DNA of 64,000 nucleotides. It comes from Dioscorea cayenensis subsp. rotundata. Taxonomy: Eukaryota; Streptophyta; Magnoliopsida; Dioscoreales; Dioscoreaceae. The stretch lies in contig NW_024087248.1 in NCBI RefSeq assembly GCF_009730915.1, forward strand, positions 1-64,000. The letters run 5' to 3'. Below, one piece after another: positions 22,773-34,548 of this stretch; within the stretch, counting starts at the first letter, position 1; each line of letters opens with the position of its first letter. The position numbers were made by a program, and so were the translations under genes. The notes under the pieces are model-generated. The model saw only the letters and a program-made list of their open reading frames with translations, ran no database searches and was not told the origin of the DNA.

Positions 22773-25362
22773 TGTGAGCCCCACCCTTAATCAAATCCTA
22801 GCCATTGCTTTTATCTTTTAATCCTAGCTGTTGGTTTTACTTTTAATCTTAGCCATTGATTTTGTTTTTGCTTAGTTTCAAAACCCTAACAGTCTCTTTA
22901 GCTTCTTAGGTTTTAGATCATAGGGTAAAAGAGAGAGAGAGAGAGACTTGCCTCATCTCTTTCTCTTCCTTTTTGCGGGTGGTGTCAGCGACGAGGACGG
23001 GAGAAAGGTCTCATCGTCACGGATTTCGTTTCACTATTATTGTTGAGATAAGGTTCCGAGTTATTTTGTTATTGCTCTTTCTTATGCTTGTTTGTGACAT
23101 GTTACTAGTTAGGGTTAGGGTTTGGTGAGAATTTATTTGATTTTAATTTGAGGATAAAATTCAGAAAGTCCCTGTTAGCACAGTAGAGATCTCTAATTTA
23201 TTTCGAAGATCTAGAGATGGAATTTGGAAGAGATCAAAATAGAAAAATTGTAGATCGAGATCTTTGTTAGCTTGCTACCAAATTTCAGAATTTTTGGAGT
23301 AGTATACTGCAAATTATAAATTTTTAGACGCAGGTGACGCGGACAGGATTTCTGTTCAGCCCTTGAACAGTTTTTGATTATTTTCATAATTGTAAGTTCT
23401 GTTTTAGATTTATATTTATATAAGAAAGTTATATAAGACGATGTTATATTTGACTCTGCAAAATTTCAGAATTGTTTGCCATGTAAATTGTGAGATATGA
23501 TCAGATTTCTATAGGTGTGCTCAATACTATTTCTGCAGAGAACATAACGATTTCTTAGACAATTTGATGGTCTTGTATATGGAATTTGGAGAAGAGTAAT
23601 ATAACAAAGTTATATAGTTTAATGTTACCTAAATACCTGCAAAATTTCAGATTTTATGCATCTGTAGTTTGTGAGATATAACCCTATTGGTATAAGTGTC
23701 TCGGATGATATTTCTGTGCATAGCCTGAAGAATTATGGTCATTTTTGATGATCATGAAGATTGAATTGGATAAGGTAAAAAAAACATGAAAGTTGTTCAT
23801 TTCTGAGTTATCTTATTGTCAGTAAGATTGTATTACTTTTGAAGTTATATGTTGTGAGATATTTTTTTATTGGAATAGAGCATGTCGAAGCATTGGTTTA
23901 CATAAGTATGATTTTTTTAATACTGGTGACTTAAATTACATGAGGTCTCAAATCATTGTGAGGTTTGGATATGTTTTAGATGAAGATGCCTAGTTTTTCT
24001 CATAAGTTTGAAATTTTTTTGATTTGGGTTAGAATTTGCAAAAGCTACGTGATTTTAATCTTAAGGTTTTGTAGGTGAATTGGTTATTGGTCTTGACCTT
24101 GGTAATTTTGTTAGTGTTTGATTTGTTTTTGCATTCGTGTGAATTTTAGAATTTGTTTACTTGTAATTCTGATGGGCTATTCCCAAATTAGGACTTCCTG
24201 AGAAATACTCGATTGGTGTAAGAATTCAAAAATCTGGCTGTTAATCAGGTAAGTATCCTACATATAAACTATATTATATGTATATACTTTAGTTTTCTGA
24301 ACATCTGACAAAATTTTGAGAAAAATAATGATTTTATGTATTTATTTATATTTTGAATTATTTATTTATTATTATTTTTGGAATTATTTTAAATTATTTT
24401 AAAGTTCTAGTTAATGATATTTTATTTTGGATTAGAATTATCTGAAAGGTTTAAATAATTTATTAACATTTGGATTACTTAATTTTTGAATTCCATATAT
24501 TTATTTACTTTCTGATTAATTACTATTATGTTTTTCTTTATTATCTATTCATGTTTGGATTCAATTAACTGGATTATTTTGATATGATAAAAATGGGATC
24601 ATGTGATCTGCAAAATTACTTGCATTTTTGCCCGATGATGAATTTTTGATAGTTTATTGTTTTTGTGAACATGAAATATTTTTGACAAAGTACTCGTAGT
24701 CCCCAAACTAACTTTTGCAATAACCCTCATCTATGGGGGTTAAACATCGATCGTGTCGACATGTACTCTAATATAGAAACTATAGTTTCCCACCGCTTCA
24801 GTCGGTGAAGAATAACGACCTCGATAAATCGGCTCAGGTCATCTGAGGGTAAACTTATGAGTTCGATATTCGCTACAGGTCACTAGGGATAAATATATGA
24901 GTTCTGTTATTTTGTTTTTGCAATAGTTGTTTGGGGGACCTATATGCTTGGTTTGACATCTATGTTTATTTGAAATAAATTTGATTTCTGATTTTGATTT
25001 TGATAATTTTTTATTTTTGCAAATGATCCCTATAATTTTTTAGTGGGTACTTACTGGGCTGTCAAGTTCATAATTTATTGTTTAATATCTTTTCAGATCA
25101 AGAGTAGAGTTGAGTGGGGGATAGCTTAGCGGGGATCGTTAGGCAATCATCGAGTATTAGCATGTATTAAGTCCCGGTTTTTGTGGGGCTATGTTTTATT
25201 TGTATAAGTTTATATTGTTTTTTTGCAATCCACTGAGTTTGATTCATTGTTCCTTTTTGGATCAGGTTTTGAGATCTTGTATGCCTACATAGTTTCGGCC
25301 TTGTAGGTGTATGGCCGTTTGTCGGCGTCCTAGGTCCATAGAACTGAGTTCAGGGTGTGACA
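22773..25362 (+). mobile_element. Solo LTR, about 2.59 kb
   Basis: Begins TGTGAGCCCCACCC and ends GGGTGTGACA, with matching 5-bp flanks GTGTG at 22768-22772 and 25363-25367. No internal retroelement coding sequence is present, so this is one LTR left after recombination between the two LTRs of an element. Length and termini suggest a Ty3/gypsy element of the Tekay/Del kind, but no protein is available to confirm that. An old relative is scattered at 3000-3493 and 7554-9268. A GA tract lies at 22931-22947. Confidence 0.8.
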
Positions 25363-25367
25363 GTGTG

Positions 25368-28171
25368 ACTTTGCCATATGAATGTATTTGGAATTATTTA
25401 AGCAAGATTTTCATGTTGATGCATCACCCAGCCGCCATGACAGAGGCATGGATTGAGCCCAGACATTGAAAATGTTTACACGTTACCCACCTTCCATGGC
25501 AGAGGCATGTACCTCTTGGCTAACTAACCTTGAACCCAGACAAATTAAAAAAAGGTCTGGAGCCTCCTTATGAGTGTGACCTTTTGGAATATTCGATTAA
25601 AAACACGAACATCAGCCATTTCTCAAATCTCAATTATTATCAAAATTAATTATATTTGTTGTTTTTAGTTATCTGTAGTTCAGAAATCACAGAGACAAAT
25701 TTGTAAACAGGTTTCTTAAAAATATCTAGCAAGTGATCCAGTGGTGTATCCCTTCCCATCTCAGTTTATTCATATTTGACTGACTCTTATACTAATTGTC
25801 ATCACTTTGATTCTGATCGATAGCGACACTTGTTAGTTTTATTTTGTATTTGAGATCTTAATCATTGTTTGTAGTTTATTATATTTTATATTATTGTTAT
25901 TTTGGTCATCTATTTGTACTAATCATATTTTTTTTTATGCACCTTATTTTTTTTATTTTTAATGCTTGTGATTTATCTATTTATATCAAAAAATAAAAAA
26001 TAAATAAATAAGTGACAAATCGATTCTTGTATTTATAAACCTTATGTAACTCAAATAATGAGTTCATAACTAATATCTCTATAGCTAATTTATGTTAAGT
26101 TTGAATTAAGTTACTTTTTAAATTATGATAAAAAAAATAGTTGCTAGTTTAAAATCTTTTGATTTGTTATATTTATTTTTTTAGTTCAAAAATGAAAATT
26201 AATTTTTTTGGTTTTGAAAAAACCAAAATAAATATTCTACATGGAAAATAAGCCCACAACATGCTTGTATTTTTCCTAAGTTGTTGCTTGACCATGATAA
26301 ACATATGAAATAGGAGACACTCTGAAGATGCTCCAATGAGACTTGGTCTTGGCTTTAGCTTGACTTGATTGCTTGGAATTATTGTTGAAGCTCAAGTTTT
26401 TGGGCCCTTTGTCATGCTTTCATTGTCATCTTTGCCTTTGTGGAGTCTACTTTAATTTTGAGTTTAGTTTTATTCTAGTGAAACCAATTAACTTGGTGTT
26501 TGGTTTGGGTTGCTTCAATTCTTGTTGAGTTGATTAAGTTTTGATTTAATTAAATTAATAATATTTTTTTAAAAAAAATTTAACCATATAAAATAATACT
26601 AATTAAAATTGTCATCTTTAATTGACTAGACTAAAAATAAAATAAAATCTTGACTTAGACAATCTCATTCAGAATGGTTGCAATGGTTTTTTTACATGGC
26701 ATGTGTGCTATTTTGTGGAGTTATAGAAATTGTAGATGATTTATTCAGTTATTCTTGAAGTGCTTTCTAGTATCTAGAATATAAAATCATTTTAGTTAAA
26801 TATTTGGCCTTGCGATGTATATATCCCATATTAATCTTACGTCATGTTTTAGCTATCTATAGTTTGGTACTTAAAAAGAAATAGACTAGAAGCTTCAATA
26901 TTTCTTTGATATTTTTCTCATTAATCTAACATCTTAATTATTACTAATGGTTAAAATTAACATATGTATTTATATTTGTTTCTTATTTTAATTTGGTTAT
27001 GGTGCATCCACTTCATTAAAAAAAAAAATCTGATCATAAATTAATATCTTAATATTGGTACTATATTTCTTAAATTGATATATAATACGAATAAATATGT
27101 TTAATTGAATAAAAGTTTTGATCTTTTTAAAATATATTTTGTTATGAATTAAATATTTCAAGAGGAATAATAGTTTATTTAATTAAGAAATTAAATTACA
27201 AAAATTGTAGAGGGTTCAATCCTTCGATGCTTAAATTGTGAACATTTAAACTTCAAATATTAAATAAGTTTAAGTTTAAATTGAAAGTTAATTGAAAAAT
27301 GACTAATAATTCTATAATAACTTAGTGCAAAGTGCAACTGGATGAGAACTCAAAACTATACTCCCTATGGGTCTCTGATTCATATACAAACTAATATTTC
27401 CTTTCCTTTATAGTTATATGACGGAGAAAATTTATTTAAAAAAATTATTAAATTACCATAATTGATATACAGCTTGTTTTATTTATAAAAAATAAAATAA
27501 TTAAAATAAAATAATAAGTTTCATCGGCAGAGCACCGCAAGTACCATTTTTTCGTCTTTTTTATTATATAATTTTAAATTATAATAATAATAAGAAAAAA
27601 ATTATTTATTAGTTTTTGTAACTTTTTAAATATCATTTGCAGTCCTTTTACATTTCAATATTCTCTCCAGTTCCTCTTTTATTTAGTCCCTGCAGCTCAC
27701 TCCATCAATTTATTTTATCTAACAAATTTAATTTTGCCCCATTTACAAATTATACTTCATGTTTATTAAATATATATTTTTATTTAATATATTTTTCGTT
27801 TAGTATTTACTTGTAATCATATAAATTTTTACTCAATATATTATATTTTTGTTTAATATTTTGAAACGAGAAACCGAGGGTTTTTTTATTTCAGTTAATG
27901 TCATCTATTTTTTTGTGACAAAAAAACACTTAAAAAAATAAACGGTCATAAATTAAATACACAAATACCGAAAGCTTTTTTTTATTAAAATGAAAAAAAA
28001 TTGAAAGGATAAAATCAAAGAATGATATAAACAATTTCTCTTGTCGTAAAGCATGCCAGACTGATATTTATATACATGTTTGCAGTTCCAACCCTGATAA
28101 TAATTAGTATTACAAAGTGTAACAAACTTTTCACAGAAAACACCCTGAAAAACTCACAAATTAGTCAACAC
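25368..28171. other. AT-rich intergenic DNA; no gene recognised
   Basis: Contains short microsatellites and two related stretches at 25430-25560 built around CCATG(A/G)CAGAGGCATG. The end (about 28000-28171) should hold the 3' UTR of the BAG gene. Confidence 0.45.
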
Positions 28172-28807
28172 TCAAACCTCAGCTAGAAACCTCTCGAAAC
28201 ACTCCAATCCCTTCTTCGCCGGAACCATGATCTCCACGTCGTTGTCGTCGTCGTCGTCTCTCGAGATCTCAGCGACGAGCTCATCCCAGGTCGGTGGAAA
28301 CCCATCAGATCCGACGGCGGCGGGGGCAGAAACGACAGCGTCGAAGACTTCCTGAAGCGCGACGACGCGGCGGGTGGTGGCACGGCGGAGGTCACGCACG
28401 GGAGGGTAAAAGCCGGGGATGGAGTCAAGACGGAGGAGCAACGCCATTAGAGCCTCGGCGAGCTTAGCGCGTTCGCGAGGGTCACGGCGTACGGCGTCGA
28501 CGGTGTCCTGGCGGCGGATCAGGGCTTCGAGGCGGGTGGCGTCAGCGTCAACGGCGAGGATCTTGTGGATGAGGGATCGGAGGAGGTGAGAGCGGTAGGA
28601 GGATTGGATCTTGGAAGCGGCGGCGATGGCGGCGGGGGAGACGACGGGGATCGGAATTGGGGTTAGGGTTTCGTTGGGAATTGAGATGATGCTATTGTTG
28701 GGATTGTGAGGGGCATTTTGGTCATTTTGGGTGGAATAGAATGAGGATTCGTAATATTGGTTATATATATATATATATATAACCAATATTCTGAAACCCG
28801 AGTGCAA
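28172..28807 (-). CDS. BAG-domain co-chaperone regulator (plant BAG5-like)
   Basis: A single-exon frame of up to 211 residues. After a poorly conserved N-terminus comes an IQ-type calmodulin-binding motif (ASKIQSSYRSHLLR, about residues 67-80). A BAG domain follows to about residue 163, with VDAVRRDPRERAKLAEALM and LLLRLDSIPG. An acidic stretch (RDDDDDND) and the C-terminus FLAEV complete it. BAG domains bind the ATPase domain of Hsp70 and promote nucleotide exchange; plant BAG5 combines IQ and BAG and binds calmodulin. The order, length and single exon fit this group. The true start is uncertain: the first 15-20 codons are made of a (TA)n palindrome, and conservation with the damaged paralog at 45438-45798 only begins at ESSFYSTQND. 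The N-terminus may therefore be wrong or a distant upstream start may have been lost. It lies 518 bp downstream of the SABATH stop codon, on the same strand. Confidence 0.8.
   Translation of the reverse strand: MHSGFRILVIYIYIYNQYYESSFYSTQNDQNAPHNPNNSIISIPNETLTPIPIPVVSPAAIAAASKIQSSYRSHLLRSLIHKILAVDADATRLEALIRRQDTVDAVRRDPRERAKLAEALMALLLRLDSIPGFYPPVRDLRRATTRRVVALQEVFDAVVSAPAAVGSDGFPPTWDELVAEISRDDDDDNDVEIMVPAKKGLECFERFLAEV
28753..28790. repeat. Perfect 38-bp palindrome with TA core
   Basis: Arms AATATTGGTT and AACCAATATT surround 18 bases of alternating A and T. It falls in the predicted N-terminal codons of the BAG frame and is absent from the paralogous copy. Confidence 0.9.
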
Positions 28808-29325
28808 CCATGGTAAATATAATAAATAATTTTATAATTATAATTATATAATTAAAAATTAAAAAAATATATATAATACAAAATATTCAATAAAAATAAT
28901 TTTTTTTTATAATTTATAAATATCAACTTAATATCCAAAATAAAAAAATCATAACAATCATGTTATAATAGTGAAATATAATTTACAATATAAATTCAAA
29001 TAAAAATATAATTAATATAGTAAATAAAAGATAATACAATATAAATTTTCAGGTCTCCTTCTTATAAACACATAGTAGGGTTGACTTGGTTCGACTGGTT
29101 CATTGGGTACTTAGTCAAGTCAATTCCCTACTTAGGTTTTTATAAAACCAAACCCAATAACCTAGCAGGGTCCAGTTGAACCGGGCAGGTTCTAAAACAT
29201 TAGGTATTACCTCATGACACAGTACAAACAAGCAAAGCTTGTATTATATATATAACTACAATAAGCTATTTATTTATAATGATAATTATAGCACTAATGG
29301 ATGTGCTTGATTAAAGACTAATTGA

Positions 29326-30723
29326 TTAAAGGTTGAGATCCTTTGTCTTCAAAGCCAAGATGAAGACAATGTGCTTGGTTTTCTCTTTGAGGAGATGCAT
29401 GGCCACATTGTGAGCATACCTTTCAAACACTTGATCAACAATGGCTTGTTTTCCAAAATGGCCAACAAGTAATGGTTCTAACACTGCTCTTATACACTTG
29501 GCCACATTGTGTCCACTCTTCACATTATCAAAGGCTTGATCATCAACTGAGTCATCAAATGGGTCCCAGTTTGACTCAAGTATTTGCATTTGTTCAATGT
29601 AGAATGATCCTTCACTTTGTATCACTTGTTGCACTTCTTCTTTTGATGCTGCATAAAATGGCATGTTGAATGTGTTCACCTTCTCTTCTTCCAACACTCC
29701 CTAAGTTCAACTCATCCAAATTAAATTAAATTAAATTAAATCAAATCATCAATTGGAATGACAATTGACATGTTTATATATATATATATACCTCTTGAAC
29801 CATGGAGTTTAGTGCATCTGCTACCAAACCCCAAAGATGGCAAACTTCAGCTTTGGATGGATCTGAACTTTTCCTGCCCAAAAAGGACAAAACCATTTGT
29901 CCTCCATTGACAAGCTCTTGAGAACGAAGCTTGAGGAAGCTTGAGAAATCTCTCTTGAATTGCTCTAAATATAACCTTGATACAATTGGAGGACTTGTTC
30001 TTGAGATGTATATGTTCCCTTTGTTAATATTAACTCCACCACTCTGATGATCAATTCCTACAGGAACCTGCATGCACATTAATATATAATTAATTAATCT
30101 AATAATTTAGCAAATATAATACTAGCTATCTATATATATATACACACACACACCTGAGAGAGCCACATGAGACTATAAGAAGAGTGAGCAAAATGAAGAC
30201 TATTGCAAGGAAAGAGTCTTCCATAAAAGGAACCAGGAACACCAGCAACAAAATAAGGCAACACTTGATCCCCATTCTCTTCTTTAACCTTCTTCTCATA
30301 CAAAGACAGTGATCTGAATATTGTATTGAAGTCATTGCCTGGCAAATCATTCAGCAAAAACACTATCTCCTTTGCCTTTTGATATCCGGCCTCCATTACT
30401 GCACTAATTATCTGAGATATCACAAGGAATGCATTCGGCCCTGAAGAACACCCCAAGTCAGCCACAACCAAGCTCTTTGACACAACTTCTCCATTGATGT
30501 TCTTCAAAGCTTTCTCCACTATGTCCTTTGTTTTTCTTATGGCTTTCTCCTGTTGAATAAACAAATAAAATTAATCATGCATGTGCATGAATAATGGCAT
30601 GAAATTAATGAAGGCAAAAACATTAATACTGTAATTAATTAGTACTTGAAGTCTTGAGTTTGAGGCATAGCTTGTGTCTCCAGCACCACCAACCATGTGA
30701 AGAGCTTCTTCAACCTTCATCAT
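29326..30723 (-). CDS. SABATH carboxyl methyltransferase, intact (copy 2)
   Basis: Four exons on the minus strand: 30723-30646, 30549-30154, 30067-29792 and 29700-29326. Introns are GT..AG and the joined product is 374 residues, normal for the family. It transfers a methyl group from S-adenosylmethionine to the carboxyl group of a small acid in the cytosol. Visible motifs are SYASNSRLQ (substrate/SAM contacts near the N-terminus, including the conserved Gln), DLGCSSGPNA (SAM binding, about residues 63-72), [13 protein letters not shown], and [12 protein letters not shown], which carries the family's substrate-pocket Trp. The C-terminal half ends AHNVAMHLLKEKTKHIVF. Salicylate, benzoate or jasmonate are plausible substrates, but the family switches substrate with few changes, so none is assigned. 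Of two adjacent ATG codons at 30723-30718, the first is taken as the start. A TATA box lies 76 bp upstream. Copy 3 (46838-48218) is its closest relative; copy 1 is a pseudogene. Confidence 0.92.
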
Positions 30724-30798
30724 GAATATATTCAATGATTGATTTCTTGTGACTTGATTTTGCTTGATGGTGTGCAATGTTTGGAGTTATTTGACGCC

Positions 30799-30806
30799 AA
30801 TTTATA
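30799..30806 (-). promoter_or_regulatory. TATA box of SABATH copy 2
   Basis: TATAAATT on the minus strand, 76 bp upstream of the start codon and in the same place as TATA boxes of both paralogs. Confidence 0.65.
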
Positions 30807-31242
30807 GACCAAGGAATGAAAATGAGTACAAATATGATGAGATAACTAGTAGTGATATCACCATATATGAAATCATCACTCTTCATCACTCCTGATGTCA
30901 TATCATGTTGTTCATGTCTTTCATTGGAAGCATGCACTCTTTATTTGATAATTAAGAATTGATGAAGATGACTTGATTAAGACAGCAAAGACTACTAATT
31001 AATTAGACGTTGTTATATATATGGATAAGTTCTTAATTAGTTGGCACCAAAGTATCTCTTCATTTGTGTGGACGTGAAACTAAGTCAGTCACACAATGTG
31101 TTATGTGGACGACAATTGTTTCATGTGAAACACAACCTTAATTAACAAAAATGCATGCAAGACAAATTGTGATTTGTGATTGATTAAATGCAGGGCTTAA
31201 TTACCAGAAATTTACTGATGGATCTATAAAGGAGGTGGTTTT

Positions 31243-31407
31243 TAAACAAAAGCGACAAAGCACGAACGCAGGGCGTGTGAGGGAGAAACTCAACGCCGAC
31301 TCACATGCCCTCACCTTGCGTAGGCTATGAGGTTCGATCCCGGGCCTCCCGAAAACAGAAAGCCTTACTGCAGGGACCGATCTGAAATTGATCCAAAGGG
31401 CGTTGGG
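31243..31407. mobile_element. SINE-like insertion with imperfect target duplication
   Basis: About 165 bp present in block A but absent from block B (site at about 54351-54375). It is flanked by 14-bp direct repeats with two mismatches, AAGGAGGTGGTTTT (31229-31242) and AAGGAGATGATTTT (31408-31421). It contains GGTTCGATCCC, a perfect pol III B-box type sequence, at 31331-31341. No A box is convincing and there is no clear A or T tail, so the SINE assignment is tentative; the insertion itself is well supported. Confidence 0.5.
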
Positions 31408-31421
31408 AAGGAGATGATTTT

Positions 31422-33195
31422 ATGTTTAAAAAAAAATCACTTTTTAACTCTTTTGTTTATATGATATTGTTTTTTTATAAAATAAATTGTTAAATATTTG
31501 ATATATGGTAAATAAAATAAAAAACTTAGCAATTAGGCAAAGGTAAGTTTTAAATCCAAATTTAGCTGTGGTGAGTAATACTCTTTAAATTATATTAAGA
31601 CCAGAACAGAAGTCAACATAATAAACTAATTAAATTAGAAATTAATTTATACATATAAATCAATGTGAAACAGAGGAATATTAATTAAGTACATTAAATT
31701 AGGTAATCATCTAATAATAAAGCATTCCACTTTTAATTTAAAGGCACACATGCACTTGTAGGAATAATGAAAAGTTCAAGAACTATTTATATGTTCATCT
31801 CATCTACTTTATCTTTCAGATTTTCAGTAATGGGTAATAAATAATTATATATGACTTAGTGGCCGGTGTGAATTAAATTTGATTTTATGTAATCTCTTTG
31901 AGCGTTAGCTAAGGAAATATGCATATGAACACAGAGAAACTTGCACCACATTATAAGATTTAAATGATCACCACAATAATATATATTTGCTCTTAAAAAA
32001 GTATTGCTCTGATAAAAAAAGATTAGCTGTTATATTAAAAGACCGTCGTTCAATGAGGTTTATGATCTTTATTATTGACTATTCATTAATTAGTAAACTC
32101 CTAATTAACTCTTAACTATTAATTTTAATTAATCACTGACAAATTCCATCTTAATCATTGCACAAGAAAGAAACAATTACAAACAAATGAGTTATCAAGA
32201 TAAATTTTAATTAATCCTTGAACATACTTTCTATTGGCTCGACTAATTAAAGAAAATCGCAGGAGAACAAAAAATCAAACTGACCTAGCTAACTAAAATT
32301 AATTGGATTAAATTGATGGCTAAATATCAATTTTTTTTAATTAAGAGAGAATCAATTAAGATGATATAGCCATGTCTTTAATTAAATTAGCTAAAAAATG
32401 TTTAGCATAAATTTTATATAATGATATCACATAACTTGGTTTATCTAGTCTTTTGGCCCCCATAAAGCAATTTGAAAAAGAAAAATTCATTTAACTGTTC
32501 CAAAGAATTAAAACTAATGGACAACTGCTTATTGTTGTTGTGATTAGTATTATTGTTGTTGTAGATGCATTAATCTTCCATTTGCGAGTGTATATACATA
32601 AATATTTTTATATGCATATACATATACAAATATTCTCAATATTTCCTGGTCAGAATGATTTATTCCTTAATGAAAAAGTATTTAAAAAAATTATGAATCA
32701 AATATATAAAACGGTAATCTCGTTGCTTGATTTAAGCTAAGCTATACGATACCCTTAAACCATCATACAAGCATCATCTAAAATGATATATATATTTTTA
32801 TCAAAACAAAAAAATGGTATACGTTACCCTTAAAACATCATACAAGCATCATCTAAAATACATATATATTTTTTGTATATATTTATGCAAAACACAGAAC
32901 AACAAACTAGTTTTATTTAGTTAATTAAATAAATCCACCTTATTATTTTATGAGAAGCATCAACAATTTTCAATTTTTATCAAAGTCATCTGTAATGCTT
33001 CCTTACAAGTTAATGATATAGGTGGTAGTCAATGGCCAGATGATAGTCAGCAAATAATTGATGAGATTAATGAAGATGCTGAATTTAATGGGGGGACAAT
33101 AAGTGGAGGGAATGATTGGTGCTGGTGAAAGCAAGGTGGGGGGCGTTAGTACAGTCACGTTAGAGCATCGTCCTCAAAGAACGTCACGCCAATTG
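31422..33195. other. Upstream flank of block A; no gene
   Basis: AT-rich and colinear with block B up to about 33000. A plus-strand stretch at 33010-33128 reads DIGGSQWPDDSQQIIDEI and stops; it looks like a transposon protein relic but I cannot name the family. Confidence 0.45.
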
Positions 33196-33340
33196 CAAGT
33201 GCAAAAGAGAAATAAGCGTGTATAACACTCGTTATGAACCCTACCCTATCAATGACACGTTATCCTACAAGCGCAAAAGAGAAATAAGCATGTATAACAC
33301 TCGTTACCTACCCTACCCTGTCAGTGACAGGTTATCCTGT
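33196..33340. repeat. 72-bp tandem duplication
   Basis: Two copies, 33196-33267 and 33268-33340, each beginning CAAG(T/C)GCAAAAGAGAAATAA and ending in TTATCCT. Confidence 0.85.
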
Positions 33341-34021
33341 CAAAAAATCAATTTGAATCACAGAATGAGAATGAGAATGAGAATGACAATAACAATAGTA
33401 ATGATAATGGGAATGAGAATGAAAATAAAAAAAATGTTTAACTGAAAAGAATAAATATTGAAAATGAAAAAATAATATTTAAAATTTGATGAAAAATACT
33501 TTAATGTCTTTAATTTAAGTAACAATATTTAATTAAACATCTAGTAAGGATAAAAATGTCATTTCACTTTAATTACGATAATTAAATATTTATATTAACT
33601 ATTTTATTTAATTAAATCTACATTGGGGTAAAAATATCATTTCGCTTTAATTGTATAATGAAATATGTATATTAAATGATTCTTATTAATTATTATTTAG
33701 TTTAATTATTATAATTTAATAGTTAAATTACTCGATTTATGATAATTATTATTACTTTAATTATTATAATTAATTATTAAAATTAATGATTATTACTTAA
33801 TTAAATATTAAATAAAGACAAAAAAAACATTTCAATATCAATAGTGTTTATTCGTCCTTATCTCCTAATTTTTGGGATAATGAAAGTCTCGAACTATATG
33901 TAATCCTATTATCTACTTTACCTATTTCAAAGCTAATAGTAATATATCCAAACATAGGTATCTATTACTATTAGTAATCAACTATATTTCAATAGTGCCC
34001 AATTCTCCAATTCAAACGCCC
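33341..34021. mobile_element. Degenerate Tourist-like MITE
   Basis: The right end, CCAATTCAAACGCCCCCT, and the AT-rich middle match the element at 7773-8582. The left end (ATTTGAATCACAGAATGAG) is only a weak inverted match. The right part is duplicated at 39558-39683 on the far side of the gypsy element. Confidence 0.45.
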
Positions 34022-34076
34022 CCTGACTATCATTGGAGCTTAAATAGGAAGGAAAAGCAGGGAAAAAGGGCATCAT
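33953..34076. repeat. Left copy of 124-bp repeat flanking the gypsy element
   Basis: Runs from CATAGGTATCTATTAC to GGGCATCAT and directly abuts the 5' LTR. Its partner is 39558-39683. Confidence 0.9.
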
Positions 34077-34526
34077 TGATGCACAAGGTTCAGCGGGTAA
34101 TACCAATGCTGGCACCAAGAGGAGTAACCGCAAGAATTAAGGTGTCAAAGGAGTTAAATTCACAGATTTTGTGATGGGTTAATGATTTTAGTATGAAGTA
34201 ATTAGCAGGTAATGCAATGAATTAATAGTTATGTAAAGGTCATAATTACTGCTCAGAAAAGTCCATTAGAGGGGTTGTTATTGATGGTGGGACTGTTCTG
34301 GCACATGAGATGTTTGTGAAAATGCCAGCACAACAGGCAAGTTGTTACAATCATGATGATGATTCGCTATATAAACCAAATCATTGAGTAAATGAAATAA
34401 AGGAATATTTGCTCAGTCTTGTCTCCCTCTCTTCTTCTCTTCCTATCCTCATCCTTTCCCTTTTCCCTTTCCCTTCTTCTCTTTTCTTTCCCTTCCTGAA
34501 TCTATCTTTTCCCCAGTACTGCATCA
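34077..34526 (+). repeat. 5' LTR of the gypsy element
   Basis: 450 bp, TGATGCACAAGG ... TACTGCATCA. Promoter-like TATATAAA at 34368-34375. By eye it differs from the 3' LTR at roughly 20 positions. Confidence 0.9.
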
Positions 34527-34548
34527 ATTTGGTGCTTTCATTGACTTC

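Larger units (their letters stand above)
28172..33000. repeat. Segmental duplication, block A (BAG + SABATH)
   Basis: Colinear with block B (45438-58206): BAG frame, an intergenic stretch with CAAGTCAATTCCCTACTT, the SABATH gene, its promoter side and about 2 kb of upstream DNA. A later piece of the same duplication, 40225-40470, matches 57455-57507 plus 58028-58206. The interval in between (about 33.0-40.2 kb) in block A is occupied by a MITE, the gypsy element and unmatched DNA. Confidence 0.85.

Noticed and set aside
22900..25340. Possible 5' UTR and promoter of a gene, given the GA tract and moderate composition
   Set aside because: Explained by the solo LTR with precise termini and 5-bp duplication; no exon follows.
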